DNA from: Sphingomonas crocodyli | GTDB taxonomy: Bacteria; Pseudomonadota; Alphaproteobacteria; Sphingomonadales; Sphingomonadaceae | DNA length: 64,000 bases | Reading direction: 5' to 3' | Assembly: GCF_004005865.1 (NCBI RefSeq) | Contig: NZ_SACN01000001.1 | Span: 2,046,001 to 2,110,000, forward strand | Shown: positions 52,664 through 61,993 of the stretch, piece by piece | Layout of the letters: every line of letters starts with the position of its first letter | How positions within the stretch are numbered: position 1 is the first letter of the stretch | Notes under the pieces: generated by a model | Seen by the model: only the letters and a program-made list of their open reading frames with translations | Database searches by the model: none | What the model was told of the DNA's origin: nothing | Made by a program: the position numbers and the translations under genes

Positions 52664-55582
52664 ATGAAAGGGCATTTGATTTCCGCACTGTTGGCCGGCG
52701 CGTGCAGCTTCGCGATGGCGCAACAGGCATGCGCGCAGCAGGCCGAGCCGGCCGAGGCCGCGGCGCCGAACGACCAGCAGGTTCAGGACATCGTCGTCAC
52801 CGGTTCGCGCATCGTCCGCGACGGTTACACCGCGCCGACCCCGGTCACGGTCGCACCGACCGCCGACCTCGCCAAGGCGACCCCTACCAACATCGCTGAC
52901 GGCCTCAACAAGCTTCCGCAGTTCAGCCTGTCGAGCGGCCCGGCCCGCTCCACGCACAACTTCGCCTCGTCGGCCGCCAACGGCAATTTGCTCAACCTGC
53001 GCGGCGTCGGCCCCGAGCGCACGCTCATCATGTTCGACAGCGTTCGCATGCCGCCGACGACCTTCCGTGGCGTCGTCGACGTCAACATCATCCCGAACCT
53101 GCTTGTCGAGCGCGTCGACATCGTGACCGCGGGTGCTTCGGCCGCCTACGGTTCGGACGCCGTCTCGGGCGTCGTCAACTTCGTCCTGAACAAGAAGTTC
53201 ACCGGCCTGACCGGCGTCGTGCAGGCGGGCGTCAGCCAGCGTGGCGACAATGGCAACGAGAAGTTCGGCCTCGCCTACGGCACCGATTTCGCCGAGGATC
53301 GCGGCCACATCCTGCTCAGCGGCGAATATTATAACAATCGCGGCATGCTGCGTTCGGATCGCAAGCAGAGCCTGGGCAACTTCCTCTATGCCGGCCAGAG
53401 CCGCACAGCGCTGCTCGCGGGCAATCCCGCCGGTTCGGCCGCCAATCCCTTTGCGATCTACAGCAACACCACGATCACCAATTCGACCGTCGGCGGCCTG
53501 ATCAACGGCCCGGCGGGCTTCAGTTTCAACAATTTCCGCTTCAACCAGTCCGGTCAGGCGGTGCCGTTCAACGCTGGCACTCTGATCGGTACCAATGGTT
53601 ATGCGGTCGGTGGCGATGGCTATGTTATCTCGCCCAACACCACGGCGGTCGCACCACTGCGCACTTATCAGGGCTTCGGCCGGGTCAGCTATGATCTGAC
53701 CGACGATGTGACCTTCTTCGGGCAGGGCGTGTTTACGCGCAGCGATCTGCAATATGCCTCGCTTGCCAACGCCTTTTCGGCTCCGGCCAACGTCACGATC
53801 TACAGCGGCAATCCGTATATCCCGGCCAACGTCCAGGCCGCGATGACCGCGCAGGGCGTGCCGTCCTTCACGATGGCCGCGAACCTTTCCTATATGGGGC
53901 CACTGCAGGCCAAGGAGCGGACCGACTTCTACATGGGTCAGGCGGGCTTCGAGGGTAAGCTCGGCAACTTCAACTGGAACACCAGCTACGTCCATTCGAA
54001 GTCGATCTTCACGCTCGCCCAGCAGACGTTCGACATCAAGAAGACGTTCGCTGCGCTCGATGCCGTCCGTAATCCGGCTAACGGCCAGATCACCTGCCGC
54101 GTGCTGCTCGATCCGACCGTCGCGTCGCAATATCAGGGCTGCCAGCCGCTCAACATCATGGGCGAAGGCTCGGCCGCGGCGACGCGCGCTGGCTATGATT
54201 ATGCCAATGGCGTGTCGCGTTATCGTGCCGAGACCACGCAGGATCAGCTGCAGGCAAGCCTGTCGGGATCGCTGTTCGATCTGCCGGCCGGCCCGGTCGA
54301 CATCGCGATCGGCGCGGAATGGCGCAAGCAGAAGCTGCACCTGACGTCGAACTCCGATCCGGCGACGCTGGCGGGCGCCACCGCGGCCCAGACCACGGCG
54401 TTGCGCTCGGCCTATTTCGCGGGGCTGCGCGGCGTCCCCACGTCCTCGCTCTATTACAACATCACCAATACCGGCATCGCCAACGGCAGCGTGACCGTGA
54501 AGGAAGCCTTTGCCGAGATCAGCGTTCCGATCCTGAAGGACATCCCCTTCATTCGCGCGCTGGATGTCAACGCTGCGGGCCGCATCACCGATTATTCGAC
54601 CAGCGGTCGGGTCGAGACGTGGAAAGTCGGCGGCACCTGGAAGCCGGTCGACGACCTGCTGTTCCGTATCACGCGGTCGCGCGATATCCGCGCGCCTGCG
54701 CTCTACGATCTGTTCGCGGGCGATAGCTCGGGCATCGGCACGCTCAACGATCCGGTCTCGGGCGTCACCGCCAACGTTTCCCAGATCACGGGCGGCAATC
54801 GCAATCTGAAGCCGGAGAAGGCCGATACCTTCACCTTCGGCGGCGTGCTGACGCCCAGCTTCCTCCGCGGCTTCTCGATCTCGGTCGACTATTACAACCT
54901 CAAGATCGACGATGCGATCGGAACCCTGTCGGTCGCGCAGATCGTCAACAATTGCCGCTTGGATGCCAACGCCCCGGAATGTGCGCTGGTCAACCGTCCG
55001 TCGGCAGGCGCTTTCCCGACCAGCGTGCGCATCGCCCCGGCCAACATCGCCGTCCTCAAGACGAGCGGTATCGATGTTGATGCGTCCTATCGGACCACGC
55101 TTGGCAACGGCAATCTGAGCCTGCGCGCCTATGTGAACTATCTCGACAGCTACAAGACACAGCAGTCGGCGACGCAGGTGGTGCTGGAGAACGCCGGCCG
55201 TGGCTCGAACGGGAGCCAGCCGATCGCCCGTCCCAAGTGGCGTGGCACGTTCAACGTGAACTACGAGAACGATGGCTGGGGTGTGTTCATCTCCGAACAG
55301 TATATCGGTAAGTTCAAGCTCGGCTTCCCCGCCGCGACCGGCCAGAACCAGGTGTTCGCCGATCCCGATGTTGGCACCGTCTGGTACACCGATCTGACGA
55401 TCAGCAAGAAGATCGACGCCTTCGGTGGCGATGTCGAGTTCTTCGGTACCGTCAACAACCTGTTCGACAAGAAGCCGCCGCTGATCCCCGGCACCATTCC
55501 CGGCGTCAATTTCCCGACGATCATCTCGGTCTATGATCAGGTCGGTCGCGCCTTCACAGCGGGCGCACGCTTCAAGTTCTGA
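52664..55582 (+). CDS. TonB-dependent outer-membrane receptor
   Basis: A 972-residue receptor: signal peptide (about 1-27, MKGHLISALLAGACSFAMA), TonB box-like DIVVTGSRIVRDG (about 44-56), plug domain (GVGPERTLIMFDSVRMPP, DIVTAGASAAYGSDAVSGVVNFVL) and a large 22-strand barrel ending in a C-terminal Phe (FTAGARFKF). Probably takes up the organic sulfate or other compound handled by the sulfatase downstream. The start at 52664 is set by the signal peptide. Confidence 0.95.
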   Translation: MKGHLISALLAGACSFAMAQQACAQQAEPAEAAAPNDQQVQDIVVTGSRIVRDGYTAPTPVTVAPTADLAKATPTNIADGLNKLPQFSLSSGPARSTHNFASSAANGNLLNLRGVGPERTLIMFDSVRMPPTTFRGVVDVNIIPNLLVERVDIVTAGASAAYGSDAVSGVVNFVLNKKFTGLTGVVQAGVSQRGDNGNEKFGLAYGTDFAEDRGHILLSGEYYNNRGMLRSDRKQSLGNFLYAGQSRTALLAGNPAGSAANPFAIYSNTTITNSTVGGLINGPAGFSFNNFRFNQSGQAVPFNAGTLIGTNGYAVGGDGYVISPNTTAVAPLRTYQGFGRVSYDLTDDVTFFGQGVFTRSDLQYASLANAFSAPANVTIYSGNPYIPANVQAAMTAQGVPSFTMAANLSYMGPLQAKERTDFYMGQAGFEGKLGNFNWNTSYVHSKSIFTLAQQTFDIKKTFAALDAVRNPANGQITCRVLLDPTVASQYQGCQPLNIMGEGSAAATRAGYDYANGVSRYRAETTQDQLQASLSGSLFDLPAGPVDIAIGAEWRKQKLHLTSNSDPATLAGATAAQTTALRSAYFAGLRGVPTSSLYYNITNTGIANGSVTVKEAFAEISVPILKDIPFIRALDVNAAGRITDYSTSGRVETWKVGGTWKPVDDLLFRITRSRDIRAPALYDLFAGDSSGIGTLNDPVSGVTANVSQITGGNRNLKPEKADTFTFGGVLTPSFLRGFSISVDYYNLKIDDAIGTLSVAQIVNNCRLDANAPECALVNRPSAGAFPTSVRIAPANIAVLKTSGIDVDASYRTTLGNGNLSLRAYVNYLDSYKTQQSATQVVLENAGRGSNGSQPIARPKWRGTFNVNYENDGWGVFISEQYIGKFKLGFPAATGQNQVFADPDVGTVWYTDLTISKKIDAFGGDVEFFGTVNNLFDKKPPLIPGTIPGVNFPTIISVYDQVGRAFTAGARFKF

Positions 55583-55591
55583 TGTGTCCCA

Positions 55592-55617
55592 AAGGGCCGG
55601 CCACCGCGCCGGCCCTT
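55592..55617 (+). terminator. terminator after the TonB receptor
   Basis: A 10-bp perfect stem AAGGGCCGGC / GCCGGCCCTT with a 6-base loop, then CTTGTTTTC. It ends 23 bp before the sulfatase start, so the sulfatase is either read through or has its own promoter. Confidence 0.75.
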
Positions 55618-55640
55618 CTTGTTTTCGGGAGCCGGCCAGC

Positions 55641-57953
55641 ATGTCCCATCGTCGCCTTTTGGGTATCGCCCGCCTGACGCTCACCCTGTTGAGCGCGACC
55701 GCGCTGAGCGTGCAGGCGGGCGCCCAAACCGCCAATGGCCGCACGCCGGCTGAATCTCCACCGCCAAGCTGGCCGCAGGAGCCGCGCGCACCGAAGGGGG
55801 CGCCCAACATCATCGTCATCATGACCGACGATGTCGGTTTCGGTGCATCGACGTCGTTCGGTGGCCCCGTGCCGACCCCCACCTTCGATCGTATAGGTAA
55901 GGAGGGCGCGCGTTATAACCGTTTCCACACCACTGCGATCTGCTCGCCGACCCGCGCCTCGCTGCTCACCGGCCGTAACCCGCAGGAGGTCGGCATGGGC
56001 TATGTCGCAAACTGGGCGACCGGCTATGAGGGCTATAACAGCGTCATCCCCAAGAGCGCGGGAACGATCGCCCAGATCCTGAAGGCGAACGGCTATAACA
56101 CCGCGATGTTTGGCAAGGGGCATGTGACGCCCGAATGGGAAATGAGCGCGGCCGGCCCCTTCGATCGCTGGCCGACCGGGCTGGGTTTTGAATATTATTA
56201 CGGTTTCCTCGGCGCCGACACGAGCGGGTTTGAACCGAGTCTGGTCGAGAATACCCGGCCCGTCACGCCCCCGGCCGAGCGCGATTATATCCTCGACCGC
56301 GATCTTGCCGATCATGCCGTCCGCTGGATCGACGAACATGAGGCGACGCAGCCCGACAAGCCGTTCTTCATCTATCTCGCCCCCGGAACCGCCCACGCGC
56401 CAAACCATGCGCCCAAAGAATGGATCGACCGATTCAGGGGCCAGTTCGATGGTGGATGGGATGTGATGCGCGCACAGGTCGTCGCCCGACAGAAGGCGCT
56501 GGGTGTCATCCCGAAAAATGCCGCGGACGCGCCGCGTCCTGCAACCCTGCCGCGCTGGGACAGTCTGAAGCCCGAGCAAAAGCGGCTCTACGCCCGTTAC
56601 ATGGAAGCTTATGCCGGTTCGCTAGCCTTCGCGGATGACCAGATCGGGCGCGTGCTGCGGGCGATCCAGGACAGCGGGCAGGCCGAAAACACCATGATCG
56701 TCTATATCCAGGGCGATAATGGCGCGAGCGCCGAGGGCAGTTTCGACGGCAAATTGTTCGAACAGACCGCTCTCGCCGGCGCGACCGGATCGATCGACTA
56801 TGCGATCAACCATATCGACCAGATCGGCACCAAAGACGCCTATAATCTCTATCCCGGCGGATGGGGCTGGGCGATGAACGCGCCTTATCCCTGGTCGAAG
56901 CGCTACGGATCGCATTTTGGCGGAACCCGCAACGCGATGACGGTGATGTGGCCCGGCCACATCAAGGATCCGGGCAAGCTGCGATCGCAATTCCTGCACG
57001 TCAGCGATGTGATGCCGACCCTGCTCGAAGTCGCGGGGGTCCAGGCTCCCGCCGAACTGGCCGGGGTCAAGCAGCAGCCGATCACCGGGATCAGCTTCGC
57101 TTATACGCTGAGCGATCCGAACGCGGCGCCGCATCGCACGCAGCAGATTTTCGCGATGTCGCAGAACTTGGCCATTTATAAGGATGGCTGGGTTGCGGCG
57201 ACGGCACCGATGGTCACGCCGTGGGAAAAGACCCGGCCCAAACCCGTCCCGCTCGAACAGCGCCAATGGCAACTCTACGATATCGAGAAGGATTTCAGCG
57301 AAGCGCACGATATCGCCGCGCGCCACCCCGCCAAGCTCGCCGAACTAAAGGACATCTTCTGGGCCGAGGCAGCCAAGGCGAAGATGCTGCCGATCCATGC
57401 GAGCGAAGGCGGGCAGGATGGCCGGCCGGACGTGAGCGAGGGACGCACCAGCTTCGTCTATACTCAGCCCGTCACCGAAATCCCCGAAACGGGTGCCCCG
57501 CCGATCGTAGGCCGCAGCTTCCGCATCGATGCGGAGATCGAGGTGCCGGCGGGCGGTGCCAAGGGCGTGCTGGCCGCGCATGGCGGGCGCTTCGGCGGCT
57601 ACAGCCTGTTCGTCGATGGCGAAGGGCGGCCCTGCTTCACCTATCGCTACACGCCCGAACATGTGACGCGGATCGTCGGCTATGCGCCGTTGACGCCGGG
57701 CAAGCACCGGCTGTCGCTCAATCTAAAGCTCGATCGCGAAGAGAAGACGAGCGGCGGCAATGCAACCCTGTCGGTCGATGGTGCGGCGGCGGGCAACGGG
57801 CGGATCGACCGGACGTTCGCGCTGATCGTTTCGCACACCGAAGGCTTCAGCGTGGGCAGCGATCCGATCACCCCGGTCGACGATGCCTATCAGAGCCGGA
57901 CGAGCGCCTTCACCGGAAGCATCGGCCGGATCGAGATCACGAACCCGCGCTAG
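55641..57953 (+). CDS. exported type I sulfatase (Cys type)
   Basis: A 770-residue secreted arylsulfatase-like enzyme. Signal peptide about 1-28. The catalytic motif CSPTR has its modifiable Cys at residue 101 in HTTAICSPTRASLLTGRNP, and the metal Asp pair is D63-D64 in IIVIMTDDVGFG. A C-terminal beta-sandwich (about 630-770; LLxLDxx-like LDREEKTSGGNATLSVDGAAAG) is common in large arylsulfatases. Activity needs the FGE encoded upstream. It converges on a TetR gene with a 4-base overlap. Confidence 0.93.
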   Translation: MSHRRLLGIARLTLTLLSATALSVQAGAQTANGRTPAESPPPSWPQEPRAPKGAPNIIVIMTDDVGFGASTSFGGPVPTPTFDRIGKEGARYNRFHTTAICSPTRASLLTGRNPQEVGMGYVANWATGYEGYNSVIPKSAGTIAQILKANGYNTAMFGKGHVTPEWEMSAAGPFDRWPTGLGFEYYYGFLGADTSGFEPSLVENTRPVTPPAERDYILDRDLADHAVRWIDEHEATQPDKPFFIYLAPGTAHAPNHAPKEWIDRFRGQFDGGWDVMRAQVVARQKALGVIPKNAADAPRPATLPRWDSLKPEQKRLYARYMEAYAGSLAFADDQIGRVLRAIQDSGQAENTMIVYIQGDNGASAEGSFDGKLFEQTALAGATGSIDYAINHIDQIGTKDAYNLYPGGWGWAMNAPYPWSKRYGSHFGGTRNAMTVMWPGHIKDPGKLRSQFLHVSDVMPTLLEVAGVQAPAELAGVKQQPITGISFAYTLSDPNAAPHRTQQIFAMSQNLAIYKDGWVAATAPMVTPWEKTRPKPVPLEQRQWQLYDIEKDFSEAHDIAARHPAKLAELKDIFWAEAAKAKMLPIHASEGGQDGRPDVSEGRTSFVYTQPVTEIPETGAPPIVGRSFRIDAEIEVPAGGAKGVLAAHGGRFGGYSLFVDGEGRPCFTYRYTPEHVTRIVGYAPLTPGKHRLSLNLKLDREEKTSGGNATLSVDGAAAGNGRIDRTFALIVSHTEGFSVGSDPITPVDDAYQSRTSAFTGSIGRIEITNPR

Positions 57954-58651
57954 AGCGCGAGCATCGGGAACAGCGCGCGGAATGGGCTGATCTTGCGGGG
58001 CGGATCGTTCCGTCCCGCGACCAGCGCCGCCTGCGCCGCCGACAGCGCATCGACGACGAAGATGCTGTGCGCCTCGCGCGCGTCGGCTTCCACCTGATCC
58101 CATCGGATCAGCGCATCGAGGAACATGAAGGTGCAGAGCTGCGATCGCATCCGCGCGACATCGGTGCGCAGCGGAGCCAGCGTCTCGCGCATCGCTATCG
58201 TCGTGCGTTGTAGATGCGGGCCGATCGCACCCGCGCCCGCCCAATTGCCGTCGCCGACCCGCCATGACCGGCGCGTATATTGGAGGAGGAAGCTGGGATA
58301 GGGATGCCGCCCATCCTCGTCGGTCAGATCTAGATGGGGCAAGCAGACGATTTCGAGCAAGGTTGGCAGGTCGCCCATCAGCCCTGCCTCGTCGGCAATC
58401 GCGATCATCTCCGCCCGCCGGTCCTCCATCTGCTCGACGCGCTGTCGGAAGATGGCGACGAGCAGGTCTTCCTTCGATCCGAAATGATATTGAACCGCGT
58501 TGTTGTTCTTCGATCCTGCGGCGGTTGCGATCTCGCGCAGCGAGACGTTATCGATGCCGCGTTCGGCGAACAAAGCCTCCGATATCTTCAGCAGGCTCGT
58601 GACGGCCTGAGCGGATCGCGGGTCGGGGGAGCGGATTTTTGTCGATGCCAT
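57950..58651 (-). CDS. TetR-family regulator 2
   Basis: A 233-residue regulator with an N-terminal HTH (about 15-65; LLKISEALFAERGIDNVSLREIATAAGSKNNNAVQYHFGSKEDLL) and a C-terminal helical domain with the family's HLDLTDEDGRHPYPSFLLQY-type stretch. The HTH contains SKNNNAVQYHFG, seen in a recognisable TetR subfamily. It converges on the sulfatase gene. Its target may be the sulfatase or itself; the 71-bp gap before the GST gene shows no strong palindrome. Confidence 0.87.
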   Translation of the reverse strand: MASTKIRSPDPRSAQAVTSLLKISEALFAERGIDNVSLREIATAAGSKNNNAVQYHFGSKEDLLVAIFRQRVEQMEDRRAEMIAIADEAGLMGDLPTLLEIVCLPHLDLTDEDGRHPYPSFLLQYTRRSWRVGDGNWAGAGAIGPHLQRTTIAMRETLAPLRTDVARMRSQLCTFMFLDALIRWDQVEADAREAHSIFVVDALSAAQAALVAGRNDPPRKISPFRALFPMLAL

Positions 58652-58722
58652 CGATATTTACCGGGAGAATGGAGCGAAAGTAACGCAATTCGCCCATTTC
58701 CGGAACCCGCTTCCGCAGCGGA

Positions 58723-59427
58723 TCAGCGCGCTGCGTGCTGGCGCTCTCCCCACAGGATCGAGCGATGTTCGTCGGTGAAGCCGGTAAGGCCACCCTCGAC
58801 GGTTTCCGCGCGTGCGATGCCGACGGTGAGACCGGTCGCGACCGCCGGGCGGGCCTGCATCGCGGCGGCCCAGTGCTCGATATGCGGATAGCTTCCCGCT
58901 TCCTCGATCAGCTTGCGGCGCAGATAGGGCAGGGTGGCCATGTCGACGATGCTATACTCATCCCCGCCGATCCATTCGCTCGACCCCAGTCGTTCGTCGA
59001 GGACGCGCAGCAGGCGGGCTACTTCGCGGCTGTAGCGGTCGATCGCGTAAGGGTGCTTGTCCTTTGCATAATGGGTGAAGTGCACCTCCTGCCCGAACAT
59101 CGGGCCGATGCCCGACACCTGGAACATCAGCCATTGCCACGCGATGGCGCGCTTTGCCGGATCGGTGGGCATGAAGCGGCCGGTCTTCTCGGCAAGGTAG
59201 AGCAGGATCGCCCCGGTTTCCCACAGGACGAACTCGCCGCCATTGGGGCCATCGGAATCGACGATCACCGGCGTTTTGTTGTTGGGATTGAGCGCGAGAA
59301 ATTCGGGCGTCAGCTGTTCGCCGGCCAGAATGTCGATGGGCTCGAGCGTCCAGGCGAGGTCCATTTCCTCGAGTGCGATCGCGATCTTGCGCGCATTGGG
59401 GGTGGGGCCGCCGTACAGCTGGATCAT
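58723..59427 (-). CDS. glutathione S-transferase 1
   Basis: A 234-residue GST: thioredoxin-fold N-terminus (IQLYGGPTPNARKIAIALEEMDLAWTLEPIDILAGEQLTPEFLALNPNNKTPVIVD) with the cis-Pro in KTPVI, then a helical domain (AWQWLMFQVSGIGPMFGQEVHF). The gene resembles Nu/YfcG-type GSTs. A copy of the operator at 59479-59497 lies 52 bp before its start, and the MarR gene is upstream. Confidence 0.9.
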   Translation of the reverse strand: MIQLYGGPTPNARKIAIALEEMDLAWTLEPIDILAGEQLTPEFLALNPNNKTPVIVDSDGPNGGEFVLWETGAILLYLAEKTGRFMPTDPAKRAIAWQWLMFQVSGIGPMFGQEVHFTHYAKDKHPYAIDRYSREVARLLRVLDERLGSSEWIGGDEYSIVDMATLPYLRRKLIEEAGSYPHIEHWAAAMQARPAVATGLTVGIARAETVEGGLTGFTDEHRSILWGERQHAAR

Positions 59428-59478
59428 GATCCTCTCCCTTGTCCGCTGGTTGCGACCTTGTGCGGTGGCGAGGAAGAA

Positions 59479-59497
59479 TTGTCAATCTAGCTGACGA
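59479..59497 (-). promoter_or_regulatory. shared MarR operator, GST copy
   Basis: On the minus strand TCGTCAGCTAGATTGACAA, matching the LLM-gene site at 59979-59997 at 17 of 19 positions. It is an imperfect palindrome of TYGTCAR half-sites, and its TTGACA end doubles as a -35 box. Confidence 0.8.
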
Positions 59498-59500
59498 AAA

Positions 59501-59932
59501 TCAGCGCGCGACCGGCGGGCCCCAATCCTTTTGAAGGGCTTCGCCGAGTTTCGTCACGCTGGCCTTGCCGATGCGCCGTTCGAGTTCGGCGGTGAGTTCG
59601 GCCATTGCACGGCGCGAATCCTCGCGACGGCGTTCACCCTTGTCGCTCAGGTGGACGCGCTTGGCGCGGCGATCATTGGGATCGTCGACCATTTCGAGCA
59701 GCCCTTCGGCCGCCATTTCTGCGATGGTCACGCCGACCGACTGGCGCGTCACCCCGATGGCGCGGGCGATGTCGACCGCGCGCTCGATCCCCTGGCCGAT
59801 CGCGATCAGCACCATCGTCTGCGGCCGCGTCACCGCGGTCCAGCCCGCCTCGCGCAGCAAGGTCTGCAGCCCTTCGTCGAACCAGGAAAACGCCTCGAAC
59901 AACGGGATCAGCAATGTCGCATGTCGTGCCAT
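59501..59932 (-). CDS. MarR-family regulator 2
   Basis: A 143-residue winged-helix protein: FEAFSWFDEGLQTLLREAGW, the DNA-binding unit AVDIARAIGVTRQSVGVTIAEMAAEGLLEMVDDPNDRRAKRVHLSDKGERRRE, and long flanking helices for dimerisation. The start at 59932 is decided by AAAGGAGG 7 bases upstream. It probably represses itself, the LLM gene and GST1 through the two matching operators. Confidence 0.9.
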   Translation of the reverse strand: MARHATLLIPLFEAFSWFDEGLQTLLREAGWTAVTRPQTMVLIAIGQGIERAVDIARAIGVTRQSVGVTIAEMAAEGLLEMVDDPNDRRAKRVHLSDKGERRREDSRRAMAELTAELERRIGKASVTKLGEALQKDWGPPVAR

Positions 59933-59978
59933 CGCCACCTCCTTTGCCAGCATACCGCCAAGAAAGCACCCCTCCTCA

Positions 59979-59997
59979 TCGTCAGATAAATTGACAA
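59979..59997 (+). promoter_or_regulatory. shared MarR operator, LLM copy
   Basis: TCGTCAGATAAATTGACAA, 51 bp before the LLM gene and in the divergent region upstream of the MarR gene. It matches the GST1 site in sequence and distance. A further half-site TGTCAG follows at 60002. Confidence 0.8.
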
Positions 59998-60020
59998 CAA
60001 ATGTCAGTTAAACTTACAAT
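59991..60020 (+). promoter_or_regulatory. sigma70-like promoter for the LLM gene
   Basis: TTGACA (59991-59996), an 18-bp spacer and TACAAT (60015-60020), 28 bp before the start codon. The -35 element overlaps the operator, consistent with repression. Confidence 0.65.
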
Positions 60021-60047
60021 GTGATGATCGGGAATAAGGAGAGGATC

Positions 60048-61223
60048 ATGGCTGCGTTGCGCTTCGGGAGCTTCCTTGCCCCCTATCACCCCGCGCGGGA
60101 GAACCCGACATTGTCGCTTGAACGCGACATGCAGCTGATCGAACATCTCGATCGGCTCGGCTATCACGAGGTCTGGCTGGGCGAGCATCATTCGGGCGGG
60201 TCGGAGATCATCTCCTCACCCGAACTGATGATCGCGGGGGTTGCCGATCGCACTCGCCACATCCGCTTCGGCACCGGGGTCAATTCGCTCTGCTATCATC
60301 ACCCCCTGATCCTCGCCGATCGGATCGCGCAACTCGATCATCAGACGCGTGGGCGGATCATGTTCGGGGCGGGGCCGGGCCAGCTGCCGACCGACGCCTA
60401 TATGCTAGGGATCGAGCCGAGCGAGCAGCGGCGGATGATGGTGGAATCGCTCGAATGCCTGATCGATCTGTTCGAAGGCCGATCGGTGTCGCGTACGACC
60501 GACTGGTTCACCCTGCGCGACGCCCGCTTGCAATTGCTGCCCTATCAGCGGCCGCGCATGGACATGGTGGTGGCCTGCGCCGTGACGCCATCGGGGCCGA
60601 CGACCGCAGGGCGCTTGGGGCTGGGCATGCTGTCGCTCGCAGTGTCGACGCCGATCGGCTTTTCGGCGCTGGGCGATCATTGGGGCGTCTATGAGACGGC
60701 GGCGCAAAATGCGGGGCGCAGCGTCGATCGTAGCAGCTGGCGGGTCGTCGTGAGCATGCACATCGCCGAGACGCGTGAGCAGGCGCTCGCCGATCTCGAA
60801 TGGGGCATCATGGACTCGATCGAATATACGCGCGCGATCCGCGGCGTGAAGCCGGGCGACGACAACCCGATCGCGAAGATCCAGACGGCGCGAGAGGGCG
60901 TCGCGCTGCTGACCGGGGAGGGATATAGCGTGTTCGGCGTCGCGATGGCCGGCACCCCCGACGATGCGGTCGACTATATCCGCAAGCTTCAGGCGCAAGC
61001 AGGTGGCTTCGGGACGCTGATGTTCATGGCGAACAATTTCGCCGACACGACCGCTACGCGGAAAAGCTACGAACTGTTCGCGCGCTACGTGATGCCCCGC
61101 TTTGATGGATCGACCGATCCGCTCCACGCCTCGATGGAATGGTGTCGCGAAAAGAGCGCGGTGACGTATGGCGGATTTGTCGACGCGATGAAGGCGACGA
61201 TCGCGAGCCACGCAGCCCCTTAA
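60048..61223 (+). CDS. LLM-class flavin-dependent oxidoreductase
   Basis: A 391-residue bacterial-luciferase-like protein: SLERDMQLIEHLDRLGYHEVWLGEHHSGG at the N-terminus (beta-barrel start and the WxxEHH-type motif), DRTRHIRFGTGVNSLCYHHPLILADRIAQLDHQTRGRIMFGAGPG, and SVFGVAMAGTPDDAVDYI. It uses FMNH2 from a partner reductase to oxygenate a substrate. The start at 60048 is set by AAGGAGAGG upstream. Confidence 0.9.
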   Translation: MAALRFGSFLAPYHPARENPTLSLERDMQLIEHLDRLGYHEVWLGEHHSGGSEIISSPELMIAGVADRTRHIRFGTGVNSLCYHHPLILADRIAQLDHQTRGRIMFGAGPGQLPTDAYMLGIEPSEQRRMMVESLECLIDLFEGRSVSRTTDWFTLRDARLQLLPYQRPRMDMVVACAVTPSGPTTAGRLGLGMLSLAVSTPIGFSALGDHWGVYETAAQNAGRSVDRSSWRVVVSMHIAETREQALADLEWGIMDSIEYTRAIRGVKPGDDNPIAKIQTAREGVALLTGEGYSVFGVAMAGTPDDAVDYIRKLQAQAGGFGTLMFMANNFADTTATRKSYELFARYVMPRFDGSTDPLHASMEWCREKSAVTYGGFVDAMKATIASHAAP

Positions 61224-61247
61224 GGGACTGCGCGGCCCCTGGCGGTG

Positions 61248-61976
61248 TCAGGCGTGGCCCGGCACCGCGCTGTGCATCCGATCCCCGAACATGTTCGACC
61301 ATTCCTCGGGCGACAGCTTCTGGTGGCGCCCCATATACTTGTCGGGGAATGCCTTTTCAGCACTGCGACCACGCTGGACGGCAGGGCGTTCGGCGATCGT
61401 GCTGAACCAGCGATAGATATTGGGATAGGTCTCGGCCAGGTTGACATCGACCACGGCCATCGCCGCGCGGCCCGGCCATATCGCGATGTCGGCGATCGAA
61501 TATTCGTCGCCAGCCAGATAGGGCGCTTCGCTCAGCCGGTTCTCCAGCACCATCAGCAATCGGGCGAGTTCGCGCGAATAGCGTTCGATCGCATAGGGTA
61601 TCTGTTCGGGGGCGTAGCGCATGAAGTGCGAAGCCTGCCCACCCATCGGGCCGAGCCCCGCCACCTGCCATGTCAGCCACTGCAGCGCGACGCTGCGCTG
61701 GCGCGGATCGGCGGGCAGCAGCTTGCCAGTCTTTTCCGCCAGATACTGCAAGATCGCGCCGGATTCGAACACAGCATGCGGGCCGCCGCCGAAGGCCGGA
61801 TCGTGATCAACGATCGCGGGCATCTTATGGTTCGGATTGATCCGGCCATAAGCCTCGGTCAGGTGATCGCCCTGGAAAATATCATATTGGATCAGCCGAT
61901 AGGGCAGGCCCAATTCCTCGAATGCGATGCTGATCTTCTGGCCGTTGGGCGTCGCGGTGAAATGAAGATCGATCAT
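61248..61976 (-). CDS. glutathione S-transferase 2
   Basis: A 242-residue GST: LHFTATPNGQKISIAFEELGLPYRLIQYDIFQGDHLTEAYGRINPNHKMPAIVDHD (thioredoxin fold, cis-Pro in KMPAI), FESGAILQYLAEKTGKLLPAD, then the helical domain. YfcG/Nu-like, related to GST1 but clearly distinct. It is 17 bp downstream of the GntR gene on the same strand, and so co-transcribed with it. Confidence 0.9.
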   Translation of the reverse strand: MIDLHFTATPNGQKISIAFEELGLPYRLIQYDIFQGDHLTEAYGRINPNHKMPAIVDHDPAFGGGPHAVFESGAILQYLAEKTGKLLPADPRQRSVALQWLTWQVAGLGPMGGQASHFMRYAPEQIPYAIERYSRELARLLMVLENRLSEAPYLAGDEYSIADIAIWPGRAAMAVVDVNLAETYPNIYRWFSTIAERPAVQRGRSAEKAFPDKYMGRHQKLSPEEWSNMFGDRMHSAVPGHA

Positions 61977-61993
61977 GGAGGCCTCTCTGTTGT

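Noticed and set aside
52553..55882. 1109-residue open frame on the minus strand antisense to the TonB receptor
   Set aside because: Composition is Arg/Asp/Gly-rich and low in family-like patterns, as expected for the antisense of a high-GC gene. The plus-strand receptor has a clear signal peptide, plug and barrel.
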